NCBI RefSeq assembly: GCF_019634845.1
Contig: NZ_JAHCAQ010000019.1
Span: 1-64,000, forward strand
Reading direction: 5' to 3'
DNA from: Dokdonella sp.
GTDB taxonomy: Bacteria; Pseudomonadota; Gammaproteobacteria; Xanthomonadales; Rhodanobacteraceae
DNA: 64,000 nucleotides
Part shown: positions 18,422-29,025 of the stretch, one piece after another
How positions within the stretch are numbered: the stretch's first letter is position 1
Layout of the letters: each line of letters opens with the position of its first letter
Program-made: the position numbers and the translations under genes
The notes under the pieces: generated by a model
Database searches by the model: none
The model's input: only the letters and a program-made list of their open reading frames with translations
Told to the model about the DNA's origin: nothing

Positions 18422-19479
18422 GCGGCGACCGCGCCAACATGCGGTACGGTCACCGCGGCGACCCGGTGCCGGGGCGCCGGGTCGCGCGGGCGGATGGCGC
18501 CGCGTCGCCGCCCGCGGCGTCCGCCGTGGCCACCTGCAGCCACGAGCGGCGTGCCCGCGCCGACACGCGCAACGACCGCTGGTTCCGCGGTCTGCTGCAG
18601 GCCTGTGCGCTGCTCGTGCTGGCGGTCCTGCTGGGCGCCGCGCTGTCGACCGCGTGGGGCGGGCGCGAGGTCCTGCTCGGACAGGGCTGGCGCTTCCTTG
18701 GCAGTGCCCAATGGGATCCGGTCACCAACAACTACGGCGCGCTGGCACCGGTGTTCGGTACCCTCGTGACATCGCTGATCGCGTTGTTGCTGGCGGTACC
18801 GCTGGCGTTCGGCATCGCATTGTTCCTCACCCGTACCGCGCCGCCATGGCTGCGCGGCCCGCTCGGCACCGCTGTCGAACTGCTCGCCAGCATCCCGTCG
18901 ATCATCTACGGCATGTGGGGTCTGTTCGCATTCGTGCCGTTCATGGCGCGGGTCGAACCCTGGCTGAGCGCCAGCCTGGGCCGCCTGCCGCTGATCGGTT
19001 GCTGGTTCCAGGGGCCGCCGCTGGGCTTGGGCCTGCTCACCGCCGGCATCGTGCTGGCGGTGATGATCCTGCCGTTCATCAGCGCGGTCATGCGCGAGGT
19101 GTTCCAGGCCGTTCCGGCGCAGCTGATCGAAGCGGCCCACGCGCTGGGCGCCACCACTTGGGAAGTGGCCTGGCAAATCGTGCTGCCCTACACGCGCGCG
19201 GCGGTCATTGGCGGCATCTTCCTCGGCCTTGGACGCGCGCTCGGTGAGACCATGGCGGTCACCTTCGTGCTCGGCAACTCATACGCGATCAGCGGCTCGC
19301 TGCTGATGCCGGGTACCTCGATCGCCTCGAGCATTGCCAATGAGTTCAACGAGGCGGTCGGCACCCACCGCTCGGCCTTGCTCGCACTCGCCTTCCTGTT
19401 GTTCGTGGTGACGTTCGCGGTGTTGCTCGCGGCGCGCCTGCTGTTGCGGCGCATGACGCGGCGCGAGGGTCTGCGATGA
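18418..19479 (+). CDS. pstC: Phosphate ABC transporter permease PstC
   Basis: 353-residue inner-membrane permease. A hydrophilic N-terminal tail of about 55 residues leads into the first helix (LLQACALLVLAVLLGAAL). The permease core has the NNYGALAPVFGTLVTSL entry and the EAAHALGATTWEVAWQIVLP coupling (EAA) loop, then LGLGRALGETMAV. I chose GTG at 18418, which overlaps the pstS stop (GTGA) as phoB-phoR do; an ATG at 18439 is the alternative. Works with PstA as the channel. Confidence 0.93.
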   Translation: MSGDRANMRYGHRGDPVPGRRVARADGAASPPAASAVATCSHERRARADTRNDRWFRGLLQACALLVLAVLLGAALSTAWGGREVLLGQGWRFLGSAQWDPVTNNYGALAPVFGTLVTSLIALLLAVPLAFGIALFLTRTAPPWLRGPLGTAVELLASIPSIIYGMWGLFAFVPFMARVEPWLSASLGRLPLIGCWFQGPPLGLGLLTAGIVLAVMILPFISAVMREVFQAVPAQLIEAAHALGATTWEVAWQIVLPYTRAAVIGGIFLGLGRALGETMAVTFVLGNSYAISGSLLMPGTSIASSIANEFNEAVGTHRSALLALAFLLFVVTFAVLLAARLLLRRMTRREGLR

Positions 19480-20348
19480 GCGCCACGCTGCAACTGCGAC
19501 GTCGCATGGTCAACGCGCTCGCACTGGCTCTGGGCGCCTGCGCGACCGCACTCGGCCTGGCCTTGCTCGGCTGGATCCTGTGGCTCACGCTGCGCCAGGG
19601 CCTGGCTGCGCTCGATTGGCGCCTGTTCACGCAGGTCAGCGCCGATGGCGAGCAGGGCGGGCTGTCCAACGCGATCGTCGGCAGCCTCATCATGGACCTC
19701 GGCGCGCTCGCGATTTGCGTGCCGGTCGGTGTCGCGGCCGGCACCTTCCTCGCCGAATATGCGCCGCGCTCGCGCTTTGGCGCCAGCGTGCGCTTCCTCA
19801 ACGACATCCTGTTGTCGGCGCCGTCGATCGTGCTCGGCCTGTTCGTCTACGTGGCGGTGGTACTGCCGATGTCGCGCCTGAGCGGCGGCGCGGTGTCGTT
19901 CTCGGGCGTGGCCGGCTCGATCGCGCTGGCGCTGATTGGCCTGCCGGTGATCGTGCGCACCACCGACCAGATGCTGCAACTGGTGCCGGCGACGCTGCGC
20001 GAGGCGGCGCTTTCGCTCGGCGTGCCGCAGTGGAAGCTGACCGTGCATGTACTGCTGCGTGCGGCCGCCAGCGGCATCGTCACCGGCGTGCTGCTGGCGT
20101 TGGCGCGACTGGCCGGCGAGACCGCGCCGCTGCTGTTCACCGCCTTCGGCAACAACTTCATGACGCTGCACCCGCTGCACAAGATGGGCAGCGTGCCGGT
20201 CACGATCTATCAGTACGCCAACGATCCCTCGCCTGCGCTGCATGCGATCGCGTGGGCGGGCGCGCTGCTGATCACCCTGTTCGTGCTGGCACTGAGCGTG
20301 ACCATGCGCGTATTCACCCATCGGCATCGGAGGATGCATGAGCAGTGA
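19476..20348 (+). CDS. pstA: Phosphate ABC transporter permease PstA
   Basis: 290-residue inner-membrane permease partnering PstC. Features are [23 protein letters not shown]-type helices, the coupling loop [21 protein letters not shown], and the conserved [19 protein letters not shown] segment. The ATG overlaps the pstC stop by four bases, and its own end overlaps pstB by 11 bases, as in a tightly coupled operon. Confidence 0.95.
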   Translation: MSATLQLRRRMVNALALALGACATALGLALLGWILWLTLRQGLAALDWRLFTQVSADGEQGGLSNAIVGSLIMDLGALAICVPVGVAAGTFLAEYAPRSRFGASVRFLNDILLSAPSIVLGLFVYVAVVLPMSRLSGGAVSFSGVAGSIALALIGLPVIVRTTDQMLQLVPATLREAALSLGVPQWKLTVHVLLRAAASGIVTGVLLALARLAGETAPLLFTAFGNNFMTLHPLHKMGSVPVTIYQYANDPSPALHAIAWAGALLITLFVLALSVTMRVFTHRHRRMHEQ

Positions 20349-21174
20349 TCCCGGTCCCATCCGCATCGAGCTGGCGCGGTCGCGCCAGGGCGTGGCGCCA
20401 GCGGCTGGCGCCGCGGCCGCGCCGGCCAAGTTCGCCGTGCGTGGGCTCGATTTCCACTACGGCGACACGCAGGTGCTGCATGAGGTCAGCCTCGACATCC
20501 CGCTGCATCGGGTGACCGCGATCATCGGTCCGTCGGGTTGCGGCAAGTCGACCCTGTTGCGCGTGCTCAATCGCATCTACTCGATCTACCCGCGGCTGCG
20601 CGCCAGCGGCGAGGTGTTGCTCGACGGCGAGAACGTGCTCGACCGTGCGTACGCGCTGAACCGGCTGCGCAGCAAGGTCGGCATGGTGTTCCAGAAGCCG
20701 GTGCCGTTCCCGCTGTCGATCCACGACAACATCGCCTGGGGGATCCGCCACCATGAGCGCTTGTCGCGGCCCGAGCTGCAGGCGCGCGTGGAGCAGGCGC
20801 TGCGCCGCGCGGCGCTGTGGGACGAGGTCAAGGACAAACTGCAGCGCAGCGCGCTGGGCCTGTCGGGTGGCCAGCAGCAACGCCTGTGCATCGCCCGCGC
20901 GATCGCGCTGCGCCCCGAGGTGCTGCTGCTTGACGAGCCGACCTCGGCGCTCGATCCGGTCGCCACCGCGCGCATCGAGCAGTTGATCGAGGAGCTCAAG
21001 GGCGACTACACGCTGGTGATGGTCACCCACAACATGCAGCAGGCCGCGCGGGTGTCGGACCGCACCGCGTTCATGTACATGGGCCGCCTGGTCGAAGTCG
21101 ATGCCACCGAAACGATCTTCACCAGCCCGTCCAATCGGCACACCGAGGACTACATCACCGGGAGGTTCGGATGA
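20338..21174 (+). CDS. pstB: Phosphate ABC transporter ATP-binding protein PstB
   Basis: 278-residue ATPase of the Pst importer. Walker [10 protein letters not shown] is at 64-72, the ABC signature LSGGQQQRL and Walker [12 protein letters not shown] follow, and [17 protein letters not shown] is the switch region. The N-terminus carries an Ala-rich extension of about 30 residues that is absent from E. coli PstB (257 residues). It overlaps pstA and, by four bases, phoU. Confidence 0.96.
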   Translation: MSSDPGPIRIELARSRQGVAPAAGAAAAPAKFAVRGLDFHYGDTQVLHEVSLDIPLHRVTAIIGPSGCGKSTLLRVLNRIYSIYPRLRASGEVLLDGENVLDRAYALNRLRSKVGMVFQKPVPFPLSIHDNIAWGIRHHERLSRPELQARVEQALRRAALWDEVKDKLQRSALGLSGGQQQRLCIARAIALRPEVLLLDEPTSALDPVATARIEQLIEELKGDYTLVMVTHNMQQAARVSDRTAFMYMGRLVEVDATETIFTSPSNRHTEDYITGRFG

Positions 21175-21866
21175 GCCCGCAGCACATCGTGCGCAGCTTC
21201 GACCTGGAGCTGGAGCGGCTGGCCAGCGAGATCGCCGACATGGGGCAGGCCGCATTGGCGCAGGTCGAGCGCGCGCGACAGGCGCTGCAGCAATTCGACC
21301 GCCCGCTGGCCCGGCAGGTCATCGCCGACGACGACGCGATCGACGCGCGCGAGCGCGAAGTGAGCCATGACGTGCTGCGCCTGCTCGCGCTGCGCCAGCC
21401 CAACGCGCGCGACCTGCGCGAGGTGCTGGCGGCGCTGCGCATCGCCGCCGACATCGAGCGGATCGGCGATCACGCGGTCGGCATGGCACGGTTGTCGTTG
21501 GCCCTGCCCGACGATCGCACGCCGTTGCCGGCCAGTATCCACGTGCTCGGGCAGCTCACCAGCGCGATGGTGGGTGACGTGCTCGATGCCTGGCGCCGCG
21601 GCGACGCTGACGCGGCCCGCGCGGTGTGGCGCCGCGACGACGAAGTCGATCGCGTGCATGGCGTGCTGTTTGCGCAGATGCTGCAGCGCCTGCTCGGCGC
21701 CGGTGATGCGGCAGCCACGCCACTGCATCTGCTGCTGGTGGCCAAGCACCTGGAACGCATCGGCGATCACGCCACCAACATCGCCGAGCAGGTCTGGTTC
21801 GTTGCCGAGGGTGCGCCCGGCGCCGCCGCGCCGGCGCAGGACGCCGCCGCAGCGCGGCCGCGGTAG
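21171..21866 (+). CDS. phoU: Phosphate signalling protein PhoU
   Basis: 231-residue helical protein that transmits transporter status to PhoR and represses the regulon when phosphate is plentiful. It has the two PhoU repeats, each with an acidic metal-binding motif of the E-R-I-G-D-H type ([12 protein letters not shown] near residue 95 and [15 protein letters not shown] near residue 195). Last gene of the operon, overlapping pstB by four bases. The C-terminus is an Ala-rich tail. Confidence 0.95.
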   Translation: MSPQHIVRSFDLELERLASEIADMGQAALAQVERARQALQQFDRPLARQVIADDDAIDAREREVSHDVLRLLALRQPNARDLREVLAALRIAADIERIGDHAVGMARLSLALPDDRTPLPASIHVLGQLTSAMVGDVLDAWRRGDADAARAVWRRDDEVDRVHGVLFAQMLQRLLGAGDAAATPLHLLLVAKHLERIGDHATNIAEQVWFVAEGAPGAAAPAQDAAAARPR

Positions 21867-22088
21867 CCATCGCACCGCGCCGACTGGCGGCAAGGCTCGC
21901 CTGCGCCGCGCGCGCCGCGGTGCCACGCCTCGCGCCGACGCGGCCCAACCGGCCGTGCCGGCGTCGGCTTCCGCCGCCAGCGCCGATGCGGCAAAATTGG
22001 CAGCCGTCGCGGCGCGCTGCGCCCGCACGTCACTCCCCTTCCTTCCCGCGTGGCCCGCCGCCCAGGCCGCGTCGACCGGAGCGCGTCC

Positions 22089-24086
22089 ATGAGTCCTGCC
22101 TCGCCCCCCGCCACGGCCCGCATGGCCAACGCGATCCGTTTCCTGTCCGCCGATGCGATTGAAAAGGCCAAGTCCGGCCATCCGGGCATGCCGATGGGCA
22201 TGGCCGAGATCGCCGTGGCGCTGTGGTCGCGCCACCTGCGCCACAACCCGGCCAATCCGCACTGGGCCGACCGCGACCGCTTCGTGCTGTCCAATGGCCA
22301 CGGCTCGATGCTGCTGTACTCGCTGCTGCACCTGAGCGGCTACGACCTTTCGCTCGACGAGATCCGCAACTTCCGCCAGCTCCATTCCAGGACGCCGGGC
22401 CACCCCGAGGTCGACGTCACGCCGGGCGTGGAAACCACCACCGGTCCGCTCGGCCAAGGCCTGGCTAACGCGGTCGGCATGGCACTGGCCGAGAAGCTGC
22501 TCGCGGCGGAGTTCAACCATGACGGCGCGGCCATCGTCGATCACCACACCTGGGTGTTCGTCGGCGACGGCTGCCTCATGGAAGGCATCTCGCACGAGGC
22601 CTGCGCGCTGGCCGGCACCTGGCAACTGGGCAAGCTCATCGCGCTGTACGACGACAACGGCATTTCGATCGACGGCGATGTGCGCGGTTGGTTCACCGAC
22701 GACACCGCAGCGCGCTTCCGTGCCTACGGCTGGCAGGTGCTCGGCCCCATCGATGGCCACGACGTCGACGCGGTCGATGCCGCGATTGCGCAGGCCAAGG
22801 CCAACACGACGCAGCCCAGCTTCATCATCTGCCGCACGACGATCGGTCGTGGCGCACCGACGCGGGCGGGCACCGCCAAGGTGCACGGCGAGGCGCTCGG
22901 CACCGAGGAACTGGCCGCCACGCGCCAGGCGCTGGGCTGGGAATACGGCCCGTTCGAGATTCCCGCCGACCTCTACGCCGCCTGGGATGCACGCGCCGCC
23001 GGCGCGCAGCGCGAGGCGCAGTGGAACGCGCGCTTCGCCACCTGGCGCAGCGCGCACGGCGCCGCTGCCGCCGAATTCGAACGCCGCATGGCCGGCCGGC
23101 TGCCGGATGATTTCGCCGCGCGCGCGGCGCGGCTCGTGGCCGAGGCCAACAGCAAGGCCGAGACCGTCGCCAGCCGCAAGGCCAGCCAATACGCGATCGA
23201 AGCCTTCGCTCCCGCGTTGCCCGAGATGCTCGGCGGCTCGGCCGACCTCACCGGCTCCAACCTCACCAACTGGAAGGGCGCGCAGCCGCTGCTCGGTGGC
23301 GGCACCGGCCGCCACATCAGCTATGGCGTGCGCGAGTTCGGCATGGCCGCGATCATGAATGGCATCGCGCTGCACGGCGGCTACATCCCGTTCGGCGGTA
23401 CGTTCCTCACCTTCAGCGACTACAGCCGCAACGCGATCCGCATGGGCGCGCTGATGCGCCGGCGCGTGATCCACGTGTTCACGCACGACTCGATCGGGCT
23501 CGGCGAGGATGGCCCGACCCACCAGGCCGTCGAGCACGTCTCGAGCCTGCGCCTGATCCCGGGGCTGGAAGTCTGGCGTCCCTGCGACACGGTCGAAACG
23601 GCCGTTGCCTGGCAGCTCGCGCTGCAGCGTGACGATGCACCGACCGCGCTCGCCCTGTCGCGGCAGAACCTGCCGTTCGTGCCGCGCACGGCAGCGCAGA
23701 TCGAATCGATCGCGCGCGGCGGTTACGTGCTGGCCGAGGCCAGCGGCGCGCCGCAGCGCATTCTCATCGCCACCGGTTCGGAAGTCGCACTCGCGCTGGC
23801 GGCCAAGCAGCTGCTCGACGTGCAAGGCATCGCCACGCGCGTGGTGTCGATGCCGTCAACCGAGGCCTTTGACGCCCAGGATGCCGCCTACCGCGCCCAG
23901 GTGTTGCCGGCCGCCGTGCGCAAGGTCGCCATCGAGGCCGGCTCCACGGCGCTGTGGTGGAAGTATGTCGGCACCGACGGCGCGGTCGTCGGCCTCGACC
24001 GGTTCGGCGAATCGGCGCCGGCCGGCCGCTTGTTCGAGTTCTTCGGACTCACGCCCGAGCACGTGGCGCAGGTCGCCAGCGGCTAA
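22089..24086 (+). CDS. tkt: Transketolase
   Basis: Thiamine-diphosphate enzyme of the pentose phosphate and related pathways, moving two-carbon units between sugar phosphates. 665 residues, the E. coli length. Landmarks are the N-terminal [15 protein letters not shown], the TPP-binding [13 protein letters not shown], and the central [19 protein letters not shown] and [17 protein letters not shown]-like regions. I chose ATG 22089 (GGAG upstream); an in-frame ATG further upstream is less likely. A 222-base gap separates it from phoU. Confidence 0.97.
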   Translation: MSPASPPATARMANAIRFLSADAIEKAKSGHPGMPMGMAEIAVALWSRHLRHNPANPHWADRDRFVLSNGHGSMLLYSLLHLSGYDLSLDEIRNFRQLHSRTPGHPEVDVTPGVETTTGPLGQGLANAVGMALAEKLLAAEFNHDGAAIVDHHTWVFVGDGCLMEGISHEACALAGTWQLGKLIALYDDNGISIDGDVRGWFTDDTAARFRAYGWQVLGPIDGHDVDAVDAAIAQAKANTTQPSFIICRTTIGRGAPTRAGTAKVHGEALGTEELAATRQALGWEYGPFEIPADLYAAWDARAAGAQREAQWNARFATWRSAHGAAAAEFERRMAGRLPDDFAARAARLVAEANSKAETVASRKASQYAIEAFAPALPEMLGGSADLTGSNLTNWKGAQPLLGGGTGRHISYGVREFGMAAIMNGIALHGGYIPFGGTFLTFSDYSRNAIRMGALMRRRVIHVFTHDSIGLGEDGPTHQAVEHVSSLRLIPGLEVWRPCDTVETAVAWQLALQRDDAPTALALSRQNLPFVPRTAAQIESIARGGYVLAEASGAPQRILIATGSEVALALAAKQLLDVQGIATRVVSMPSTEAFDAQDAAYRAQVLPAAVRKVAIEAGSTALWWKYVGTDGAVVGLDRFGESAPAGRLFEFFGLTPEHVAQVASG

Positions 24087-24107
24087 ACCTGCGCAGGTCA
24101 GGGCGCG

Positions 24108-24512
<405 letters not shown>

Positions 24513-24741
24513 CGCGATTGCGAACTCCGCGTCTGGCGCCGCGCGCCATCGTGCCTAGACTTGAACGCATGGGGACGAGGCCGACGGAGCGGCTGCGCAA
24601 GGAGCCCGCGATCGGCGCATCGATGTGCTGCCGATCCCCACGGAGCCGCGCTGCCGCGGTGGTGCAGGGACGAGTCCAACCACCGCGGCGGCATTGATCG
24701 ACATCGAGCCAGCCGCAGCACAGGCCGGGGAGGCCAGCGCC

Positions 24742-25008
24742 ATGATGCAAAACCCGACGATCGACGATCTCGTGCACCGCCTCGCCGCGGCGGTACCGGC
24801 CGGCACCGACCCTGCGCCGGGCGAGCTGCGCGCGGGCCTGCGCGGCATCTTGCGCGACGGACTGCGCGGGCTCGATCTCGTCACGCGCGAGGAATATGAC
24901 GTGCAGCGCTGCGTGCTGCTGCGCACGCGCGAGAAGCTCGAGGAAGTGGAACAACGGCTGCTGGCACTGGAGCGCGCGCTCGGCGCCTCGCTGGCCCAGC
25001 GCAACTGA
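24742..25008 (+). CDS. ubiK: Ubiquinone biosynthesis accessory factor UbiK
   Basis: 88-residue BMFP/UbiK-family protein that supports aerobic ubiquinone synthesis through the Ubi complex and binds membranes. The N-terminus (NPTIDDLVHRLAAAVP) and the C-terminal coiled coil (LRTREKLEEVEQRLLALERAL) are typical. The ATG at 24742 has GGGAGG about nine bases upstream. A terminator-like hairpin follows 80 bases downstream. Confidence 0.88.
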   Translation: MMQNPTIDDLVHRLAAAVPAGTDPAPGELRAGLRGILRDGLRGLDLVTREEYDVQRCVLLRTREKLEEVEQRLLALERALGASLAQRN

Positions 25009-25088
25009 GCACGGTGATGGACACGCCGGCGCCGCCGTGGCACGCCGCCCGCGTGTCATGCCCCGTCCGGCAAGGGTTTTTCCCGGGA

Positions 25089-25140
25089 AGTCCGCCGTCG
25101 CGCGCAAGTCACCCCCTGGTGCGCGCGGCGGACTTTTTTT
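25089..25140 (+). terminator. Intrinsic terminator after ubiK
   Basis: GTCCGCC (25090-25096) pairs with GGCGGAC (25127-25133), with a further GCGCGC/GCGCGC stem inside, a loop of about 15 bases and a run of T (25134-25140). Classic rho-independent terminator 80 bases past the ubiK stop, upstream of comM. Confidence 0.8.
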
Positions 25141-25183
25141 GCCCCGGCGTCGACTGCGGCGACGCGGATCGCAGGCCGGCGCC

Positions 25184-26683
25184 ATGAGCCTCGCGATCGT
25201 CCACACACGCGCCCAGGTCGGTGTGGCCGCGCCGCAGGTGTCGTGCGAAGTGCATCTGTCGGGCGGCCTGCCCGGCACGTCGATCGTCGGCCTGCCGGAA
25301 ACCGCGGTCAAGGAAGCACGCGACCGCGTGCGCGCCGCAATCCTCAATGCGCAGCTCGAATACCCGCAGCGTCGCGTGACCGTGAATCTCGCCCCGGCCG
25401 ACCTGCCCAAGGACGGTGGTCGCTTCGACCTGCCGATCGCGCTCGGCATCGTGGCCGCCAACGGCGGCGTGCCGACGGCGGCCCTGGGCGACTGCGAGTT
25501 CGTCGGCGAGCTGGCGCTGTCGGGCGAGCTGCGAGCGGTCGACGGCGTGTTGCCGGCCGTGCTGCAGGCCAGCCGCGCCGGGCGCACCGTCGTCGTGCCG
25601 CGCGCCAATGGTGCGGAAGCCGCGCTGGTGGCGCATGCCGACGTGCGCGTGGCCGATTCGCTGCTCGAGGTGTGTGCGCACCTGTGCGGCCGCGGCGAGC
25701 TGGCACGCGCGCAAGCGGTGGATGCGGCAGCCGCCGACGGCGCCGACGAACCGGACCTGGCCGACGTGCGTGGCCAGCCGCAGGCGCGGCGCGCACTCGA
25801 GATCGCCGCCGCCGGTGCCCACAACCTGTTGCTGTGCGGCCTGCCCGGCACCGGCAAGACGATGCTGGCCAGCCGCCTGCCCGGCATCCTGCCGCCACTG
25901 TCCGAAGCCGAGGCGCTGGAGCTGGCGGCGGTGCGCTCGGTGGCGGGCCAGCGCAACGAGGTCGGCGCCTGGCTGCGCCGCGCGTTTCGCCATCCGCACC
26001 ACACGGCCTCGGCCGTGGCGCTGGTCGGCGGTGGCTCGATCCCGCGGCCCGGCGAGATTTCGCTGGCGCACCACGGGGTGCTGTTTCTCGACGAGTTGCC
26101 CGAGTTCGATCGCCACGTGCTCGAGGTGCTGCGCGAGCCGCTGGAATCGGGCCGCATCTGCATCTCGCGGGCGGCGCGCCAGGTCGAATTTCCGGCGCGC
26201 TTCCAGCTCGTGGCAGCGATGAATCCCTGCCCCTGTGGCTATGCCGGCGACGCCGACGGTCGCTGCCGCTGCACGCCCGATGCGATCGCGCGCTATCGCG
26301 CTCGCGTGTCGGGACCACTGCTCGACCGCATCGACCTGAAGCTCGACATGCCGCGCGTCACCCAGGCGCAACTGCGTGCCGCGGCGGCCGGTGAGGACAG
26401 CGCCACCGTGCGCGCCCGCGTGGGCGCGGCGCGGGCGCTGCAGTTGGCGCGCGCCGGCCGCCCCAATGCCTGGCTCGGCAACCGCCAGATCGAACGCGAC
26501 TGCGCACTCGATGCGGCGGGACAGGCCCTGCTCGACCGCGCGCTCGAACGGTTGGGTCTGTCGGCCCGCGCCTGGCATCGGCTGCTGCGCGTGGCGCGCA
26601 CGATCGCCGACCTTGCACAGGCGCGCGACATCGACTGCGCGCATCTGGGCGAAGCGATCCAGTACCAGCGCGCGCTGGCCTGA
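25184..26683 (+). CDS. comM: YifB/ComM family Mg-chelatase-like AAA+ ATPase
   Basis: 499-residue AAA+ protein known as YifB or ComM; in transformable bacteria ComM is a branch-migration helicase for natural transformation. The N-terminal ChlI-like domain starts SLAIVHTRAQVGV and has GLPGTSIVGLPETAVKEARDRVRAA. The ATPase core has Walker A GLPGTGKT at 219-226 and Walker B VLFLDELPEF. A CPCGYAGDADGRCRC zinc-like cluster precedes the C-terminal helical domain. ATG chosen by family N-terminus. Confidence 0.94.
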   Translation: MSLAIVHTRAQVGVAAPQVSCEVHLSGGLPGTSIVGLPETAVKEARDRVRAAILNAQLEYPQRRVTVNLAPADLPKDGGRFDLPIALGIVAANGGVPTAALGDCEFVGELALSGELRAVDGVLPAVLQASRAGRTVVVPRANGAEAALVAHADVRVADSLLEVCAHLCGRGELARAQAVDAAAADGADEPDLADVRGQPQARRALEIAAAGAHNLLLCGLPGTGKTMLASRLPGILPPLSEAEALELAAVRSVAGQRNEVGAWLRRAFRHPHHTASAVALVGGGSIPRPGEISLAHHGVLFLDELPEFDRHVLEVLREPLESGRICISRAARQVEFPARFQLVAAMNPCPCGYAGDADGRCRCTPDAIARYRARVSGPLLDRIDLKLDMPRVTQAQLRAAAAGEDSATVRARVGAARALQLARAGRPNAWLGNRQIERDCALDAAGQALLDRALERLGLSARAWHRLLRVARTIADLAQARDIDCAHLGEAIQYQRALA

Positions 26684-26791
26684 GCGGGCGGCACGCGCGG
26701 CGATGCCGCCGGTCCACGCCGCGCGCGCACGCCCAACTGGCAGCGCCAACCACGGTCCGGGCGGGGCTGCCGGAGTCGGCCGTGGCGCCGC

Positions 26792-26797
26792 TATGAT
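26792..26797 (+). promoter_or_regulatory. -10 element directly before the antiporter start codon
   Basis: TATGAT, five of six to the -10 consensus, ends seven bases before the ATG at 26804. Transcription would start at or beside the A of the start codon, giving a leaderless mRNA. No good -35 element is seen. Confidence 0.4.
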
Positions 26798-26803
26798 CAC
26801 GAC

Positions 26804-28582
26804 ATGACGACGATCGAGCATGTCTACTGGGTGTTTGCCGCGGCCGCCGCATTGGTCCTCGTCGGCATCGCCTCCAGTCTCGTGGCGCGGCGCTTCAGCG
26901 CGCCCTTGCTGCTCGTGTTCCTCGTCATCGGCATGCTGGCCGGGGCCGATGGGCCCGGCGGCATCGCCTTCGACGACTATTCGGGCGCCTACGAGCTGGG
27001 CTCGCTGGCGCTGGCCGTCATCCTGTTCGACGGCGGCTTGCGCACGCGGCTCGAGACCGTGCGCCGCGTGCTCGCGCCGACCCTGCTGCTGGCGACCGTC
27101 GGCGTCATGCTCAGCGCCGTCCTCACCGGCATGGCGGCAAGCTGGCTGCTGCATCTGGAGCCGGCCTACGGCTTCCTCGTTGGTGCGGTGGTGGCCTCGA
27201 CCGATGCCGCCGCCGTGCTGTTCCTGCTGCGCGCCGGCGGCTTGCAGCTGCGCGAGCGCGTCGGCGCCACGCTCGAGATCGAGTCGAGCGCCAACGACCC
27301 GGCCGCGATCCTGCTGACGATGATGCTGGTCGAGTACGTGACCACGCCGGCTGGCCTGTCGCCATTGGCCCTGTTGCGCGAGTTCGTGGTGCAGTTCGGC
27401 ATCGGCAGCATCGCCGGTGTGGTCGGCGGCGGTGCGATCGCGCGCGGCCTCAATCACCTGCAGTTCGGCCATGCGCTGGCGGCGCTGTTTGCGCTGGCCG
27501 GCGCGGTGCTCGTGTTCGGCATCACCGGACAGCTCGGTGGCAGCGGCTTCCTGGCCGTCTACATCGCCGGCCTCGTCGTCGCCAACCGCGTGCGCGGTGG
27601 CCTCAGCAACCTGCTCGGCACCCTCGATGCCGCCACCTGGCTGTGCCAGATCGCGATGTTTCTCGTGCTGGGCCTGCTGGCCTCGCCGCGCGCACTGCTG
27701 ACCTGGCTGTTGCCGGCGCTCGGCGTGGCGGCGTTCCTCATGTTCGTCGGGCGACCATTGGCCGTGATCGCCTGCCTGGCGCCGCTGCGGCGCTACGGCA
27801 AGCGCGAGATCGCGTTCATCTCGTGGATCGGCCTGCGTGGCGCGGTCGGCATCTTCCTGGCCTCGATTCCGATGCTGGCGCAGCTGCCCAATGCGCAGCT
27901 CGTATTCAACGTGGCCTTTGTCGTGGTGCTGGTGTCGCTGCTGGTGCAGGGATGGACGCTGGGGCTGGCGGCGCGCCTGTTCGACGTGGCCCTGCCGCAT
28001 CTGGAGAGCACGGTGCGACGCGTGGAATTGGATCTGCCCGGCTCGCTCGAGCGCGAGCTGGTCGGCTATCCGGTCGCCGCGCAGGCCCGCGTGCTGGCCG
28101 GCGCGCCGCTTCCGTCGTGGTCGCACCTGACCCTCGTGGTGCGCGACGGTGCCATTCTCGCCGCGCATGAGGCCGGCGCGCTGCAGATCGGCGACTACGC
28201 CTACCTGCTGGCGCCGCCGGGCCGCGTGTACCGCCTCGACTGGTTGTTTGCGCCACCCGAGCAGGCGCGCGAGGCCGAACGCGAACTGTTCGGCGAGTTC
28301 ACGTTCGATGCCGACGTGCAGCTGGGCGAGATCGCCGAGTTCTACGCGCTGCCGGTGCGCCCGCGTGATGCCTCGCTGACGCTGGCCGAGCACTTCGCGC
28401 GGCGTTTCGAACACACCATCGAGGTCGGCGATCGGGTGCACCTGGGCGCCGTCACGCTGATCGCTCGCGACCTCGACGACGAAGGCGTGCGCAAGGTCGG
28501 GCTCAAGGTGGACCGGCTTGGCACGGTGCTGGCGCGGCCGCGCTGGCTGCAACAGCTGCTGCCGCCGGGACGGCGCCGGTGA
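26804..28582 (+). CDS. nhaP2: CvrA/NhaP2-type potassium/proton antiporter
   Basis: 592-residue membrane transporter of the CPA1 family. The first about 390 residues hold 11-13 transmembrane helices, including the ion-binding region LVGAVVASTDAAAV and SSANDPAA. It continues with a cytoplasmic part: a TrkA-C/RCK-like domain (about 400-475) and a CorC_HlyC-like domain (about 500-585). This layout matches E. coli CvrA (NhaP2, 578 residues), a potassium/proton antiporter. Na+/H+ exchange remains possible. Confidence 0.88.
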   Translation: MTTIEHVYWVFAAAAALVLVGIASSLVARRFSAPLLLVFLVIGMLAGADGPGGIAFDDYSGAYELGSLALAVILFDGGLRTRLETVRRVLAPTLLLATVGVMLSAVLTGMAASWLLHLEPAYGFLVGAVVASTDAAAVLFLLRAGGLQLRERVGATLEIESSANDPAAILLTMMLVEYVTTPAGLSPLALLREFVVQFGIGSIAGVVGGGAIARGLNHLQFGHALAALFALAGAVLVFGITGQLGGSGFLAVYIAGLVVANRVRGGLSNLLGTLDAATWLCQIAMFLVLGLLASPRALLTWLLPALGVAAFLMFVGRPLAVIACLAPLRRYGKREIAFISWIGLRGAVGIFLASIPMLAQLPNAQLVFNVAFVVVLVSLLVQGWTLGLAARLFDVALPHLESTVRRVELDLPGSLERELVGYPVAAQARVLAGAPLPSWSHLTLVVRDGAILAAHEAGALQIGDYAYLLAPPGRVYRLDWLFAPPEQAREAERELFGEFTFDADVQLGEIAEFYALPVRPRDASLTLAEHFARRFEHTIEVGDRVHLGAVTLIARDLDDEGVRKVGLKVDRLGTVLARPRWLQQLLPPGRRR

Positions 28583-29025
28583 TCTGCGACCAAAGTCCCA
28601 TGACCTGACATTTTTGACGTAAAGACGGCCAAACGGTCGCGGCGATGTGACAGGAAATGTCGCAAGCCGACACTGGCTGCGCGCGCGGCGCCACGGTGTC
28701 GGCGGCGTGGATCCCCTGCGGCGGCGCGGCGCCGGCACCGCCGGTGACGGTACCGCGGGCACTTGGCCCGCGTCTTGCATGGATCATTGGGTCAGCCATT
28801 TCCGGCACCCGTGCAACGCGGGGTTCGGACTTCGCCGGCATCGGAACGTCGGGTTCGCGGCACGACTCCCCAGCAGCCGCCAACCCTCTCTCCCCGTTCC
28901 GATGCCGGTGGGCTGCAACCCTGCCGCCGCGCCCCTGTCCCGATCCCGCTGCAATTCGTTGCCGACGTCGGCGTACGTCCTGCCGCGGCGCAGCGGCCGG
29001 CGCTGGCGCCGGCCACCGCGGCGGT
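28583..29025. repeat. Gap between convergent genes with a long inverted repeat
   Basis: 443 bases between the antiporter (+) and aceA (-). A long inverted repeat spans 28833-28910: a 16-base arm (28833-28848, CGCCGGCATCGGAACG) pairs with 28895-28910 with one mismatch, and inside it GGGTT (28851-28855) pairs with AACCC (28882-28886). No U run follows on either strand. No convincing gene is present, though a roughly 100-codon frame with poor codon usage crosses the region. Confidence 0.5.

Noticed and set aside
21150-23825. Open frame of about 890 codons on the minus strand opposite phoU and tkt
   Set aside because: Tkt on the plus strand has every family motif; the opposite frame is a by-product of GC-rich codon bias and has no recognisable domains.
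25109-28780. Open frame of more than 1200 codons on the minus strand opposite comM and the antiporter
   Set aside because: Both plus-strand genes are clear family members; the opposite frame has Arg/Gln/His-rich composition typical of a mirror of GC-rich coding DNA.
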